64,000 nt of DNA from Candidatus Brocadia sp. (lineage in GTDB: Bacteria > Planctomycetota > Brocadiia > Brocadiales > Brocadiaceae): the NCBI GenBank assembly GCA_021646415.1, contig SOEU01000003.1:1-64000 (forward strand). Reading direction: 5' to 3'. Of the stretch, positions 42,810 through 51,684 are shown one piece after another. The notes under the pieces were generated by a model. That model saw only the letters and a program-made list of their open reading frames with translations, did no database searches and was not told where the DNA came from. Positions within the stretch are counted from its first letter, which is position 1. Every line of letters begins with the position of its first letter. The translations under genes and the position numbers were made by a program.

Positions 42810-43802
42810 ATGTATAAGGGGAAAAAAGTACTTGTAGCCGGCGGAACTGGTTTGATTGGCATACCTGTTGTGAAAATGCTCATTGAGCGTGGAGCGAGGG
42901 TGAGAATTGTCTCCTTAGACGATCCAGCACTGGCTCATCAGGAAGCGGAATTCATCAGGGGAAATTTAACGAACTGGGAGTTTTGTAATAGGGTAGTAAA
43001 AGGAATGGATTATGTCTTCAACCTCGCCGGGACAAAAGGAGCTGTTTCGACGGGGAAAGCCAGGGCTGCCAGTTTTTTTGTTCCCCATCTCATTTTTAAC
43101 ACCCTCCTTATGGAGGCAGCAAGGGTATGGGATGTTGAGAGGTATCTCTATACGAGCACTATTGGCATCTATCCTTCTGCAAATGAACCTAAAAAAGAAG
43201 GCATTGCATGGAATGGCCCCCCTCATCACACGAACCTGTTCGCAGGCTGGGCCAAAAAGATGGGGGAGCTTCAGGCAGAAAGTTATAAAATAGAATTCGG
43301 ATGGAGTAATATAGCCATTGTCAGACCAGCCAATGTTTATGGCCCTTTTGATTATTTTGATCCCTCATCTGCAATGGTTGTTCCCTCTTTAATCAGGCGT
43401 GCGGTAAAAAAGGAAGACCCTTTCACTGTGTGGGGAGATGGTTCAGCAGTTAGAGATTTTGTGTTTGCCGATGATGTGGCCGAGGGAATTCTATTGGCAT
43501 TTGAAAAGGCAGCCGATTGTACCCCAATAAACCTTGGTTCCGGTATGGGAGTCACTATTAAGGAGCTTGTAGATATTATATCATCCTATATTCCGGGATT
43601 AAATGTCCGGTGGGATACATCAAAACCTGTCGGTGAGTATATGAGAGTGCTTGATATAACAAGGGCCAGGGGAAAAATTGGATACAATCCCAGGGTATCT
43701 CTGAAGGATGGAATTGCTAAAACCATTGAATGGTATCGGGAAAACATGAATAAATTGCCACAGCATTATAATGTATTTCATAAAAAAGCGCTCATTGCTT
43801 GA
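42810..43802 (+). CDS. Extended SDR lacking the usual catalytic tyrosine
   Basis: The 330-residue SDR has GGTGLIGIPVV, NLAGTKGAVS, YTSTIGIYPS and FVFADDVAEGILLAFE. The usual YxxxK is replaced: the region reads LFAGWAKKMGE, with Lys149 and Ala at the tyrosine position (145). It resembles the GDP-fucose synthase-like group (GWxK). Probable epimerase/reductase of a GDP-sugar. ATG after GGGAGGA. It is paralogous with the gene at 46755, which has the same substitution. Confidence 0.82.
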   Translation: MYKGKKVLVAGGTGLIGIPVVKMLIERGARVRIVSLDDPALAHQEAEFIRGNLTNWEFCNRVVKGMDYVFNLAGTKGAVSTGKARAASFFVPHLIFNTLLMEAARVWDVERYLYTSTIGIYPSANEPKKEGIAWNGPPHHTNLFAGWAKKMGELQAESYKIEFGWSNIAIVRPANVYGPFDYFDPSSAMVVPSLIRRAVKKEDPFTVWGDGSAVRDFVFADDVAEGILLAFEKAADCTPINLGSGMGVTIKELVDIISSYIPGLNVRWDTSKPVGEYMRVLDITRARGKIGYNPRVSLKDGIAKTIEWYRENMNKLPQHYNVFHKKALIA

Positions 43803-43814
43803 CTGTATTCTAAG

Positions 43815-45806
43815 ATGACAAAAGTTTGCAAAAATTCACATGACAAAATAAAACTGGGAATGGTACAGATAAACAATAGCTTTTCCGGGCAGAACTACCT
43901 CCCCTATTCGCTTGGTTTTCTCCAGGGATATGCCCAGAGATATCTGAAAGATATCAATAAATTTGAGTTCTTGCCGCCGATTTACAAACGTATTCCAATC
44001 AAAGTAGCGGTAGAAAGACTGCTTGATGCAGATATGGTATTCTTCAGTACGTATGTTTGGAATATAAGGATATCTCTTGAAATAGCAAGGCATGTTAAGC
44101 AAAAGATGCCGGATTCAATCATTGTTTTTGGTGGTATGCAGGTTCCAAATGTTGTAGAACCATTTTTGCGAAATAATCCTTTCGTGGATATTGTTTGCCA
44201 TGGAGAAGGAGAGATTCCTTTTCTGAATATTTTAGAAAATTGCACTACCGGTAATTGGGCAAAAGTTCCCTCCATAAGTTATATCGACGAAAATGACAAA
44301 CTTATTCAAAATCAAAGATGCGAAAGGATTTCAAACCTGAATACCATCCCTTCCCCCTATCTTGCTGGAGTATTTGATCGCCTGATGGAGATACATTCAG
44401 AAGAACAATGGATTGCACTGTGGGAGACTAATAGGGGTTGCCCTTTTTCCTGCTCCTATTGTAACTGGGGAGCAGCCACACATGTCAAAGTCTACGCCTA
44501 CGATCTCAAACGGATTTTTGAAGAAATCGACTGGTTTAGTGATCGTAAAATTGAATTCATTTATTGTTGTGATGCAAACTTTGGAATGCTTAAGAGGGAC
44601 ATCGAGATTGTTAAATACGTAGCCGGAAACAAAAAGAAGTATGGCTATCCAAAGGCATTATCAGTGCAGAACACAAAGAATTCCACGGAACGCTCGTATG
44701 AGATACAAAGGATACTTTCTGATGCTGGCTTGAATAAGGGAGTAACGCTTTCCCTTCAGTCTACGAACAAAGACACATTAAAGAGTGTAAACCGCCAAAA
44801 TATATCAATCAACGTCTTTCAGGAACTTCAGCATAAATTTACCACCGACAATGTGGAAACCTATACTGATATTATTTTGGCCTTGCCTGAAGAGACATAT
44901 GAAACTTTTATAGAGGGAGTGTCTTCTGTTATAGAGAATGGCCAGCATAACAGGATACAGTTTAATAACCTGTCCCTTCTTCCAAATACTGAGATGGGTA
45001 ACCCTGAATATCAAAATAAATATGATTTTGTTGCCCGTGAAACAAAGATCATCAACATCCACGGGAGTCTCGATGATACTGATGAAATATACGAGACACA
45101 ACAACTCGTTGTCGGGACGAATACAATGCCCCTGGAAGATTGGGTTAAGGCCAGGGTTTTCAGCTGGATGACGTCTTTCCTGCACTTTGACAAGGTTTTA
45201 CAAATACCCTTAATAATTCTTCATACCATGTGCAGAACCAGATTTAAGAAGTTAATTGAGCTTTTTACGAGAGAAAAGACGTTACCAATACTTTCCGAGA
45301 TAAATAGCTTTTTTGTTGATAAAGCACTCGACATTCAAAATGGAGGCGCAGAGTATTGTGAATGCAAAGAATGGCTCAATATTTGGTGGCCTGCTGATGA
45401 GTTAATATTAATCAAATTGTGTACAGAAAATAAACTGGATATTTTTTATGAGGAAGCAGAAAACATACTTGATAGATTTCTAGTAAAAAAAGAAATGAAC
45501 CTTCCTCCGGGTTTATTGCATGAGTCAGTCTCCTATAACAGAGATTTGATGAAATTACCATTTCAGAAGGAGGATCTATCCGTAGAATTGTCCTACAATA
45601 TCTGGGAAATGTACTGTGCAGCGTTAAAAGGAAAGTCTGCCTTACTTGAAAAAGGAAAATATCATTATCTCATTGACCGCTCTAGTTTGACCTGGTCATC
45701 CTGGAAAGATTGGTGTAAAGAAGTAATCTGGTATGGTAATAAAAAAGGCGCTTATCTCTACCGTTGCAAGCAAGTAAGTCCATCTCATGAATTTCAGACT
45801 GTGTGA
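43815..45806 (+). CDS. Cobalamin-binding radical SAM enzyme
   Basis: The 663-residue protein has an N-terminal B12-binding-like domain (about 10-150; VFFSTYVWNIRISLEIARHV, IIVFGGMQVPN). The radical SAM cluster site C209xxxC213xxC216 lies in NRGCPFSCSYCNWG, and FIYCCDANFGM, LQSTNKDTLKSVNRQN and ETYTDIILALPEE complete the barrel. A long C-terminal helical domain follows. Class B methylases and carbon-skeleton enzymes share this shape. Context suggests methylation or rearrangement of a sugar. It starts 12 bases after the previous gene, so it is in the same operon. Confidence 0.85.
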   Translation: MTKVCKNSHDKIKLGMVQINNSFSGQNYLPYSLGFLQGYAQRYLKDINKFEFLPPIYKRIPIKVAVERLLDADMVFFSTYVWNIRISLEIARHVKQKMPDSIIVFGGMQVPNVVEPFLRNNPFVDIVCHGEGEIPFLNILENCTTGNWAKVPSISYIDENDKLIQNQRCERISNLNTIPSPYLAGVFDRLMEIHSEEQWIALWETNRGCPFSCSYCNWGAATHVKVYAYDLKRIFEEIDWFSDRKIEFIYCCDANFGMLKRDIEIVKYVAGNKKKYGYPKALSVQNTKNSTERSYEIQRILSDAGLNKGVTLSLQSTNKDTLKSVNRQNISINVFQELQHKFTTDNVETYTDIILALPEETYETFIEGVSSVIENGQHNRIQFNNLSLLPNTEMGNPEYQNKYDFVARETKIINIHGSLDDTDEIYETQQLVVGTNTMPLEDWVKARVFSWMTSFLHFDKVLQIPLIILHTMCRTRFKKLIELFTREKTLPILSEINSFFVDKALDIQNGGAEYCECKEWLNIWWPADELILIKLCTENKLDIFYEEAENILDRFLVKKEMNLPPGLLHESVSYNRDLMKLPFQKEDLSVELSYNIWEMYCAALKGKSALLEKGKYHYLIDRSSLTWSSWKDWCKEVIWYGNKKGAYLYRCKQVSPSHEFQTV

Positions 45807-45991
45807 CAATTTAGTCTTTGAAAATCTCAGTAAAATTATGCCCAAGGCTGATTCAATCTTGCAGATTGAACCACACGTTTGAACCAGGTTATAAGGGTTG
45901 GGAAAAAGCCAAATGTTTCGGTTCAATCGAGGACGATTGAACCAGCGAAACGATTCAACCAGCAAAAGACACGTAGAAACAGGGAGTTAGT
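45807..45991. other. Spacer with a repeat-rich hairpin cluster
   Basis: The gap contains gattgaaccac, gtttgaacc, ggttgg and the perfect hairpin at 45920-45943. No frame is supported. It separates the radical SAM gene from the next SDR. Confidence 0.5.
45920..45943. repeat. 10-bp palindrome ggttcaatcg-agga-cgattgaacc
   Basis: Perfect 10-bp stem and a GNRA-like agga loop, with extra outer pairing (tttcg/cgaaa) around it. Related in sequence to the 1330-1356 hairpin (gggttcaa). Confidence 0.7.
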
Positions 45992-46762
45992 GTGAGAATA
46001 CTTATTACCGGGGTACTCAGCGGCATAGGGAAATACATTTATGAAAATCTCGGTGGAACGGGTATCACCAGATCAACATCCGCAGAAGAATTTGAGAAGA
46101 TAAAAAGAGACGGTGTAGACGTCATTATCCATTGCGCCTTTAATTCACAAAAAGATATAACTTCTGATTTACTTTATCAATATTTTAAAGACAACGTATT
46201 TCTCACGAACGAGTTGGTGTCTATTCCTCATAAAAAGTTTATATTTTTTTCAACGGTAGACTTATATCCGAAGAATTCTGACACTCATGCAGAGGATGAA
46301 TTGATTCGTATTGATACTATCAAAGGAATATATGCAACTACCAAACTTATATCAGAATCTATTGTGGGAAAAAAAGGACGCAATTTTCTCATCTTAAGGC
46401 CAACCACGCTTCTGGGCAAATATGCGAGAAAGAACACACTCACGACAATTATTGAAGGGGGAAAAGAACCTTTATTTCTCTCGGGCAATTCACGATTTAA
46501 CTATGTTTTACATTCAGATATCTTAGATTTCATTACGTTTTCAATACACAATGACATTAAGGGCATATTCAATGTGGCATCAACAGGTAATATCTTACTT
46601 TCTGAGGTAGCCAATTTACTCAATAAAAAGGTACGATTCGGTACCTATTTGTATGATGTTGGGAATATATCAAATGACAGGATAACAGCGTTCTTTCCAG
46701 CGTTTAAAAAGACACCAAAGGAAATTCTCAATCAGTTTATTGAGGTTTGGGAAAGTGCATAA
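45992..46762 (+). CDS. NAD(P)-dependent SDR, dTDP-rhamnose reductase-like
   Basis: The 256-residue SDR starts with GTG. ILITGVLSGIGKYI (glycine-rich), IHCAFNSQKDI, FFSTVDLYP and catalytic GIYATTK (Tyr-x3-Lys intact) are visible, then LRPTTLLGKYARK and YVLHSDILDFI. It is short for an extended SDR. It probably reduces a keto-sugar nucleotide (RmlD-like). A GAGTTAG ahead of GTG is a weak ribosome site. It overlaps the next gene by 8 bases. Confidence 0.78.
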   Translation: MRILITGVLSGIGKYIYENLGGTGITRSTSAEEFEKIKRDGVDVIIHCAFNSQKDITSDLLYQYFKDNVFLTNELVSIPHKKFIFFSTVDLYPKNSDTHAEDELIRIDTIKGIYATTKLISESIVGKKGRNFLILRPTTLLGKYARKNTLTTIIEGGKEPLFLSGNSRFNYVLHSDILDFITFSIHNDIKGIFNVASTGNILLSEVANLLNKKVRFGTYLYDVGNISNDRITAFFPAFKKTPKEILNQFIEVWESA

Positions 46763-47714
46763 GAAAAAAGTCCTGATATGCGGTGCCACCGGATTCATCG
46801 GAAGAAACATTGCTGAGACTCTTATAAAAAGAGACGATTTTGAAGTCTACGGCACATATTTTGATTCAAAGCCATTACAGGATCCCAAAATCAAAATGAT
46901 ACACGCAGATCTCACTCATAAGGAAGATGTAACCAGGGTAGTAAAGGGAATGGACATAATTATCCAGGCAGCGGCCACAACTTCTGGTGCAAAAGAAATT
47001 ATTACAAAGCCTTATTATCACGTTACCGATAATGCAGTCATGAATTCGCTTATCTTCAGGGCTGCTTACGAAAACAGGGCATTACATGTCTTATTTTTTA
47101 GTTGTACCGTTATGTATCAATCAAGCGACCTGCCGGTGAAAGAAACGGATTTTGATCCAAACAAGGAAATGCATCCAAACTACTTCGGTGCGGGATGGAC
47201 AAAGGTTTATATCGAAAAGATGTGTGAATTTTATTCAAGGATAGGTAACACCAAATATACTGTTCTACGGCATTCAAATATTTACGGTCCGTATGACAAA
47301 TTTGATTTCGAAAGATCGCACGTCTTTGGAGCAACGGTAACAAAGGTTATGACTGCCGAAAATAATGGGAAGATCACGGTGTGGGGCAGTGGAGAAGAGG
47401 AACGGGATCTTTTATATGTCTCAGATCTCGTGGATTTTTTAAAGCTTGCGATTGATAAACAGGGAACAAGGTTTGCATTGTTTAACATTGGCTATGGTAG
47501 CTCTATATCTATAAATGAACTTGTAAAAAAAATAGTAGCCCAGTCCGGCAGGAACATCACTATCGAATACGATATATCAAAACCAACGATAAAAACCAGG
47601 CTTTGTCTTGATACAACAAAAGCCAGGAATACTCTGGGATGGTACCCACAAGTTTCTTTAGATGAGGGAATACAAAGAACTATGGCATGGTACAGGGCAA
47701 ATGTTACTACGTGA
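46755..47714 (+). CDS. Extended SDR lacking the usual catalytic tyrosine (paralogue)
   Basis: The 319-residue SDR starts at GTG 46755 (8-base overlap; a TTG at 46740 is possible). ICGATGFIGRNIAE, IIQAAATTSG, FFSCTVMYQ, then NYFGAGWTKVYIEK: Lys150 and Ala146 in place of Tyr. LRHSNIYGPYDKFD and DLLYVSDLVDFLKLA match GDP-fucose synthase-like proteins. It probably epimerises or reduces a GDP-linked sugar. Relation to the gene at 42810 is clear by the shared GW(A/T)K block. Confidence 0.82.
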   Translation: MHKKKVLICGATGFIGRNIAETLIKRDDFEVYGTYFDSKPLQDPKIKMIHADLTHKEDVTRVVKGMDIIIQAAATTSGAKEIITKPYYHVTDNAVMNSLIFRAAYENRALHVLFFSCTVMYQSSDLPVKETDFDPNKEMHPNYFGAGWTKVYIEKMCEFYSRIGNTKYTVLRHSNIYGPYDKFDFERSHVFGATVTKVMTAENNGKITVWGSGEEERDLLYVSDLVDFLKLAIDKQGTRFALFNIGYGSSISINELVKKIVAQSGRNITIEYDISKPTIKTRLCLDTTKARNTLGWYPQVSLDEGIQRTMAWYRANVTT

Positions 47715-47733
47715 TTTTAAGGAGGTCTCCAGG

Positions 47734-48735
47734 ATGATTATCAGCAGAACACCCTTTCGCATCTCCTTTTTTGGTGGGGGAACTGATTACCCTTCATGGT
47801 TTCACGAAAATGGTGGTGCTGTTTTGTCGACTACTATCGATAAGTATTGTTATATAAGCTGTAGAAAACTCCCCCCTTTTTTTGAATATAAACATAGGAT
47901 TGTATATTCAAAATTCGAACAGGTTAATGAAAATGATGAAATCTTTCACCCATCTGTGAGAGAAACATTTAAATTTATGAATGTTTCTGAAGGTTTAGAA
48001 ATCCACCATGATGGAGACCTTCCAGCCAGATCGGGGATTGGTTCGAGTTCATCGTTCACCGTAGGGTTACTCCATGCATTGTATGCCCTGGATGGAAAAA
48101 TGGTATCAAAGAGGAAACTGGCGATTGATGCAATCCATATAGAGCAGGAGATGATAAAGGAAAACGTAGGTTCACAGGATCAGATTATTGCCTCATTTGG
48201 TGGTTTGAATAAGATCGAATTTTCAAATGATCACCACTTTGAAATCAGTCCAGTAACCATTAGTCAGGCCAGGTTGCAGGAATTGGAAAACCATTTGATG
48301 TTATTTTTTTCCGGTTTTACACGAATTGCCTCCAGGATAGCTCAGGATCAGATTTCCAGAATAAAGGATAAGACCCATGAACTCCAAACCATGAGAAGCA
48401 TGGTCGAAGAAGCAATTACTATCCTGAATGGCAATGATGACATTGCTGATTTCGGGAAGTTACTTCACGAGAGCTGGCAACTTAAAAAGAATCTGTCGAA
48501 TAAGGTGTCGAATTCCCACATTGACCATGTCTATGAGATGGCCTGCAAGGCGGGAGCCATAGGCGGCAAGATCCTGGGGGCAGGTGGTGGTGGTTTTATT
48601 TTGTTTTTTGTGAAACCAGAAGATAGAGAGAAGCTGAAGGAGACGTTGGGGTTTTTGTTGCACGTTCCCTTCGGATTCGAGGCATCGGGAAGCCGTATTG
48701 TGTACTACAGTGAAGAATCAGGAGATGAAGTATAA
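47734..48735 (+). CDS. hddA: GHMP kinase, D-glycero-D-manno-heptose 7-phosphate kinase-like
   Basis: From ATG 47734 (AGGAGGTCTCC ahead) it has 333 residues. The N-terminal IISRTPFRISFFGGGTDYPSWF is the HddA signature. The ATP loop is PARSGIGSSSSFTVGLLHAL and the C-terminal GGKILGAGGGGFILFF. HddA-type enzymes phosphorylate heptose 7-phosphate at C1 for GDP-heptose synthesis; other relatives are L-fucose kinases. A longer start at 47662 is unlikely. No isomerase (gmhA) or phosphatase (gmhB) is near. The heptose substrate is inference. Confidence 0.83.
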   Translation: MIISRTPFRISFFGGGTDYPSWFHENGGAVLSTTIDKYCYISCRKLPPFFEYKHRIVYSKFEQVNENDEIFHPSVRETFKFMNVSEGLEIHHDGDLPARSGIGSSSSFTVGLLHALYALDGKMVSKRKLAIDAIHIEQEMIKENVGSQDQIIASFGGLNKIEFSNDHHFEISPVTISQARLQELENHLMLFFSGFTRIASRIAQDQISRIKDKTHELQTMRSMVEEAITILNGNDDIADFGKLLHESWQLKKNLSNKVSNSHIDHVYEMACKAGAIGGKILGAGGGGFILFFVKPEDREKLKETLGFLLHVPFGFEASGSRIVYYSEESGDEV

Positions 48736-49935
48736 GTGAAGATACCATTTGGCACGGTAACAGTAACAGAGAAGTCGAAAGAATTAATAGACTATGCACT
48801 CAGGTCAAACAGGCTATCAAGCGGGAAATATGTAAGAGAACTTGAAAAAAGATTTGCTGAGCTTGTAGGCGTAAAAGAAGCTATAGCGCTTGGCTCGGGA
48901 ACGGATGCCGATGCTTTGGCACTAGCAGTTTTACACGATTACGGAGCAAAACGAGGGGATGAAGTCATCGTTCCGGCCCTTTCCTTCGTGGCAACCGGTA
49001 ACGCAGTTTTACAGGCTGGCCTCACGCCGGTTTTTGTTGATGTCGACAGAAAGACCCTGAATATCGACCCAGTAAAGATAGAAAACGTTATTACAAAAAA
49101 GACACGGGCAATAATGCCAGTTCATCTTATGGGCAAACCAGCAGAAATGGACGCAATTAACGTCATTGCGAAGAGGCATAATTTAATTGTGATAGAAGAT
49201 GCTGCAGAGGCACATGGAGCCTTATACAAAGGTACAAGTGCAGGTGCGCTGGGAGACATGGCGGCCTTTAGTCTCTATGTAGCGCATATAATATCAACGG
49301 TAGAAGGTGGAATAGTAACTACAAACAATCCTGATTTTGCAGAAATATTACGATCTTTACGAAGTCACGGGAGGGCATGCAAGTGTGAAAGTTGTGTTCT
49401 CAATACGGCATCTGCTTATTGTTCGAAGAGATTCCGATACGGAGAAAATGAAGATATACGATTTATTTTTGAGCGAGTAGGGTTCTCTTCAAAAATGAAT
49501 GAATTGGAGGCTGCCGTTGGTTTGGGAAATCTTGAAATATATGAAGATATCCTCAAGAAAAGAAGAGAAAATCTCTATTACCTTATAGAAAAATCCAAAA
49601 AATTTGAATCTTTCCTGGCAACCATTGAAAAAGAGCCCGGTGAAGAAATAGGCCCCCATGCCTTTCCCATTATCATTCAAGAGAACGTCAGATTTACACG
49701 GGCACAACTGGTAAATTATTTAGAAAAAAATGGAATTGACACAAGAAATCTATTTTCTTCCATACCCACCCAGTGTCCCGGCTTTAGTTTCCTGGGACAT
49801 AAGAGGGGTGATTTCCCCAATGCTGAATATATTGGGGAAAACGGAATACATATCGGAGTACATCAGGATCTGGGCAGGAAAGAATGTGATTTTATACTTA
49901 AGACAATTGAGGAGTTTTTACAAAAATATGCTTGA
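48736..49935 (+). CDS. DegT-family PLP enzyme with His at the lysine position (ColD/RfbH-like dehydratase)
   Basis: The 399-residue protein of the DegT/DnrJ/EryC1/StrS family starts with GTG just after hddA. IALGSGTDADALALAV, VIEDAAEAHGA and GFSSKMNELEAAVGL are family markers. The Schiff-base lysine position reads SLYVAHIISTVEGG, so it is His184. Histidine here is diagnostic of C3-dehydratases (ColD, and RfbH/DdhC E1). Four cysteines follow in ACKCESC and YCSKRF (215, 217, 220, 229), as in RfbH-type iron-sulfur enzymes. It should remove the C3 hydroxyl of a 4-keto-6-deoxy sugar. Confidence 0.88.
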   Translation: MKIPFGTVTVTEKSKELIDYALRSNRLSSGKYVRELEKRFAELVGVKEAIALGSGTDADALALAVLHDYGAKRGDEVIVPALSFVATGNAVLQAGLTPVFVDVDRKTLNIDPVKIENVITKKTRAIMPVHLMGKPAEMDAINVIAKRHNLIVIEDAAEAHGALYKGTSAGALGDMAAFSLYVAHIISTVEGGIVTTNNPDFAEILRSLRSHGRACKCESCVLNTASAYCSKRFRYGENEDIRFIFERVGFSSKMNELEAAVGLGNLEIYEDILKKRRENLYYLIEKSKKFESFLATIEKEPGEEIGPHAFPIIIQENVRFTRAQLVNYLEKNGIDTRNLFSSIPTQCPGFSFLGHKRGDFPNAEYIGENGIHIGVHQDLGRKECDFILKTIEEFLQKYA

Positions 49936-50524
49936 GCAACCAATGCCAACCAAAACGAATAATGCCCTTCCAAAAAAACTACGACCCTGGAAACTTCTTA
50001 GTAGTCAGGAGCGATTTTCCGCCCCGCCATGGGTCAAAATACATGTGGATAAAGTCAAACTCCCCAGTGGAAGGATCGTAGCTGACTATTACCGCATTCA
50101 GTTGCCAGAGTACGTAATGATTTATGCACAAAGAGACGCAGACAATAAGATACTGCTTGAACGCCAGTACAAGCATGCTTTGGGTTCCATTTCCCTGACT
50201 CTGCCTACAGGCTGCCTGGAAGAATGGGAAACCCCAATTGAAGCGGGAAAAAGAGAACTTCTTGAAGAAACCGGTTACAGTGCCCGTGAATGGCGATCTA
50301 TTGGCTCTTTTCTTGTTGACGGGAACAAAGGCTGTGGAAGGGCTCATTTCTTTATCGCACGTGGATTAGAAAAGATTGCCGATCAGGATAAAGATGACAT
50401 GGAAGAGACTGAGATTGTCTTTATAGAGCCGGACGTGTTGATAAAGGCAGTTTTACGTGGTGAAATTCCGTTCCTTGCAACCGCCGCCCTCATAGCAATT
50501 GCAGGACATCAAAAACTCTTGTAA
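49928..50524 (+). CDS. NUDIX hydrolase
   Basis: The 198-residue protein starts at ATG 49928, overlapping the previous stop by 8 bases. NUDIX box GCLEEWETPIEAGKRELLEETGY (GX5EX7REUXEEXGU; shown in part GCLEEWE and RELLEETGY) is complete. The N-terminal beta-grasp part resembles ADP-ribose/ADP-sugar pyrophosphatases. It may edit wrongly made sugar nucleotides in the pathway. Coupled position in the sugar operon supports this. The exact substrate is unknown. Confidence 0.88.
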   Translation: MLEQPMPTKTNNALPKKLRPWKLLSSQERFSAPPWVKIHVDKVKLPSGRIVADYYRIQLPEYVMIYAQRDADNKILLERQYKHALGSISLTLPTGCLEEWETPIEAGKRELLEETGYSAREWRSIGSFLVDGNKGCGRAHFFIARGLEKIADQDKDDMEETEIVFIEPDVLIKAVLRGEIPFLATAALIAIAGHQKLL

Positions 50525-50979
50525 ACGTCTTAAAAAAGTTGACGTTCTATTCTTCGATATCATTCACACGCAAGTGGGAATCCATTCGCTTTCTTTATCT
50601 GGATTCCCGTTTACACAGGAATGACAGAAAAAGGCAAATTTGTTTTACCCGGCAAACCTAATTTAACATACAAGGAATTTCAAAGCTGCGGTTGTAGAAC
50701 GACGAGGCTCGTCGCTCTACATTGAGAAAGTCGCCGAAGGCTTGATTTAATTCCTGCTTTCGCAGAACATGCCACGTACTTGATACGAGGAATGACACCT
50801 TACTTTTTGGTTCACTATAAAGTAACATTTAGCTTTGTGAAAAAGGTAGCGCCGAACCCTTGTGGTCGGCCTGTGCGGGAGATAAACCACCAGCGCTACG
50901 TATTTCCTTTCATGCAGATTGTATATAAATATACGGTTTTTCAAAAGGCTAAAGTGTACACTATAAATAGAGTGAGGAA
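50525..50979. other. Spacer holding three different palindromic repeats
   Basis: IRs: gggaatcca...tggattccc at 50576-50608; gtagaacgacgag-gc-tcgtcg...tac at 50694-50720; gtagcgc...gcgctac at 50846-50899. No gene is supported. A small plus-strand frame at 50780-50983 runs through the last palindrome and is probably chance. Confidence 0.6.
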
Positions 50980-51684
50980 ATGAAAGCTATCATTTTAGCC
51001 GGGGGTTTTGGAACACGATTAAGGGAAGTTGTCAAAGATGTACCGAAACCTATGGCCCCTGTAGCTGGAAAACCATTTTTAGAATATTTAGTATTACAGC
51101 TTGCTAAATGGAAAATTAAAGAAATAATTCTTTCTATTGGTTATAAGGGTGACGTGATTAAAGCGTATTTTGGTAATGGTAAAAATTTTGGGGTTAAGAT
51201 TAGATATTCCAAAGAAAAAGAGCCTCTGGGAACCGGAGGAGCTATAAGGCAATCTCTAACTCATGTTGACGATGATGAATTCATTGTAATGAATGGAGAT
51301 TCTTTTTTAAATGCAGATTTTTATGAATTGGTTTCTCGCCATTATGCCTGGCACGCAAAGGCTACTATAGGACTGGTACAGACACAGAATACAAGTCGTT
51401 ATGGCAGGGTAGAACGGAATGAAAAAGGAGAAGTTGTAAGATTTGTTGAAAAGAGTTCGGAAAGGGATGGCTTGATTAACGGAGGAGTATACATTTTTCG
51501 TCGCGAAGTTTTTCATGGTATTTCTTCCGGCAATGTTTCTTTGGAGAATCAAATCCTGCCTTCTCTTGTAAATCATGGGTTATATGGGATAATTGTACAT
51601 GGTTTCTTTATCGATATTGGAGTCCCCCGCGATTATCTGACTTTATATCATGAACCAAAAAGATTCGTTGACATATTGAAATAA
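50980..51684 (+). CDS. hddC: Sugar-phosphate nucleotidyltransferase, HddC-like
   Basis: The 234-residue protein has KAIILAGGFGTRLREVVKDVPKPMAPVAGKPFLEYL (nucleotide loop and metal-binding, shown in parts), IILSIGYKGDVIKAYFG, GTGGAIRQSL, FIVMNGDSF and IDIGVPRDY. This matches D-glycero-D-manno-heptose 1-phosphate guanylyltransferase (HddC) and related sugar-1-P guanylyl- or thymidylyltransferases. With the HddA-like kinase it could activate a heptose as GDP-heptose. A CDP or GDP choice cannot be made from sequence alone. Confidence 0.85.
   Translation: MKAIILAGGFGTRLREVVKDVPKPMAPVAGKPFLEYLVLQLAKWKIKEIILSIGYKGDVIKAYFGNGKNFGVKIRYSKEKEPLGTGGAIRQSLTHVDDDEFIVMNGDSFLNADFYELVSRHYAWHAKATIGLVQTQNTSRYGRVERNEKGEVVRFVEKSSERDGLINGGVYIFRREVFHGISSGNVSLENQILPSLVNHGLYGIIVHGFFIDIGVPRDYLTLYHEPKRFVDILK

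Noticed and set aside
50780-50983. 67-codon frame before hddC
   Set aside because: It runs through a palindromic repeat and overlaps the hddC start; there is no conserved feature.
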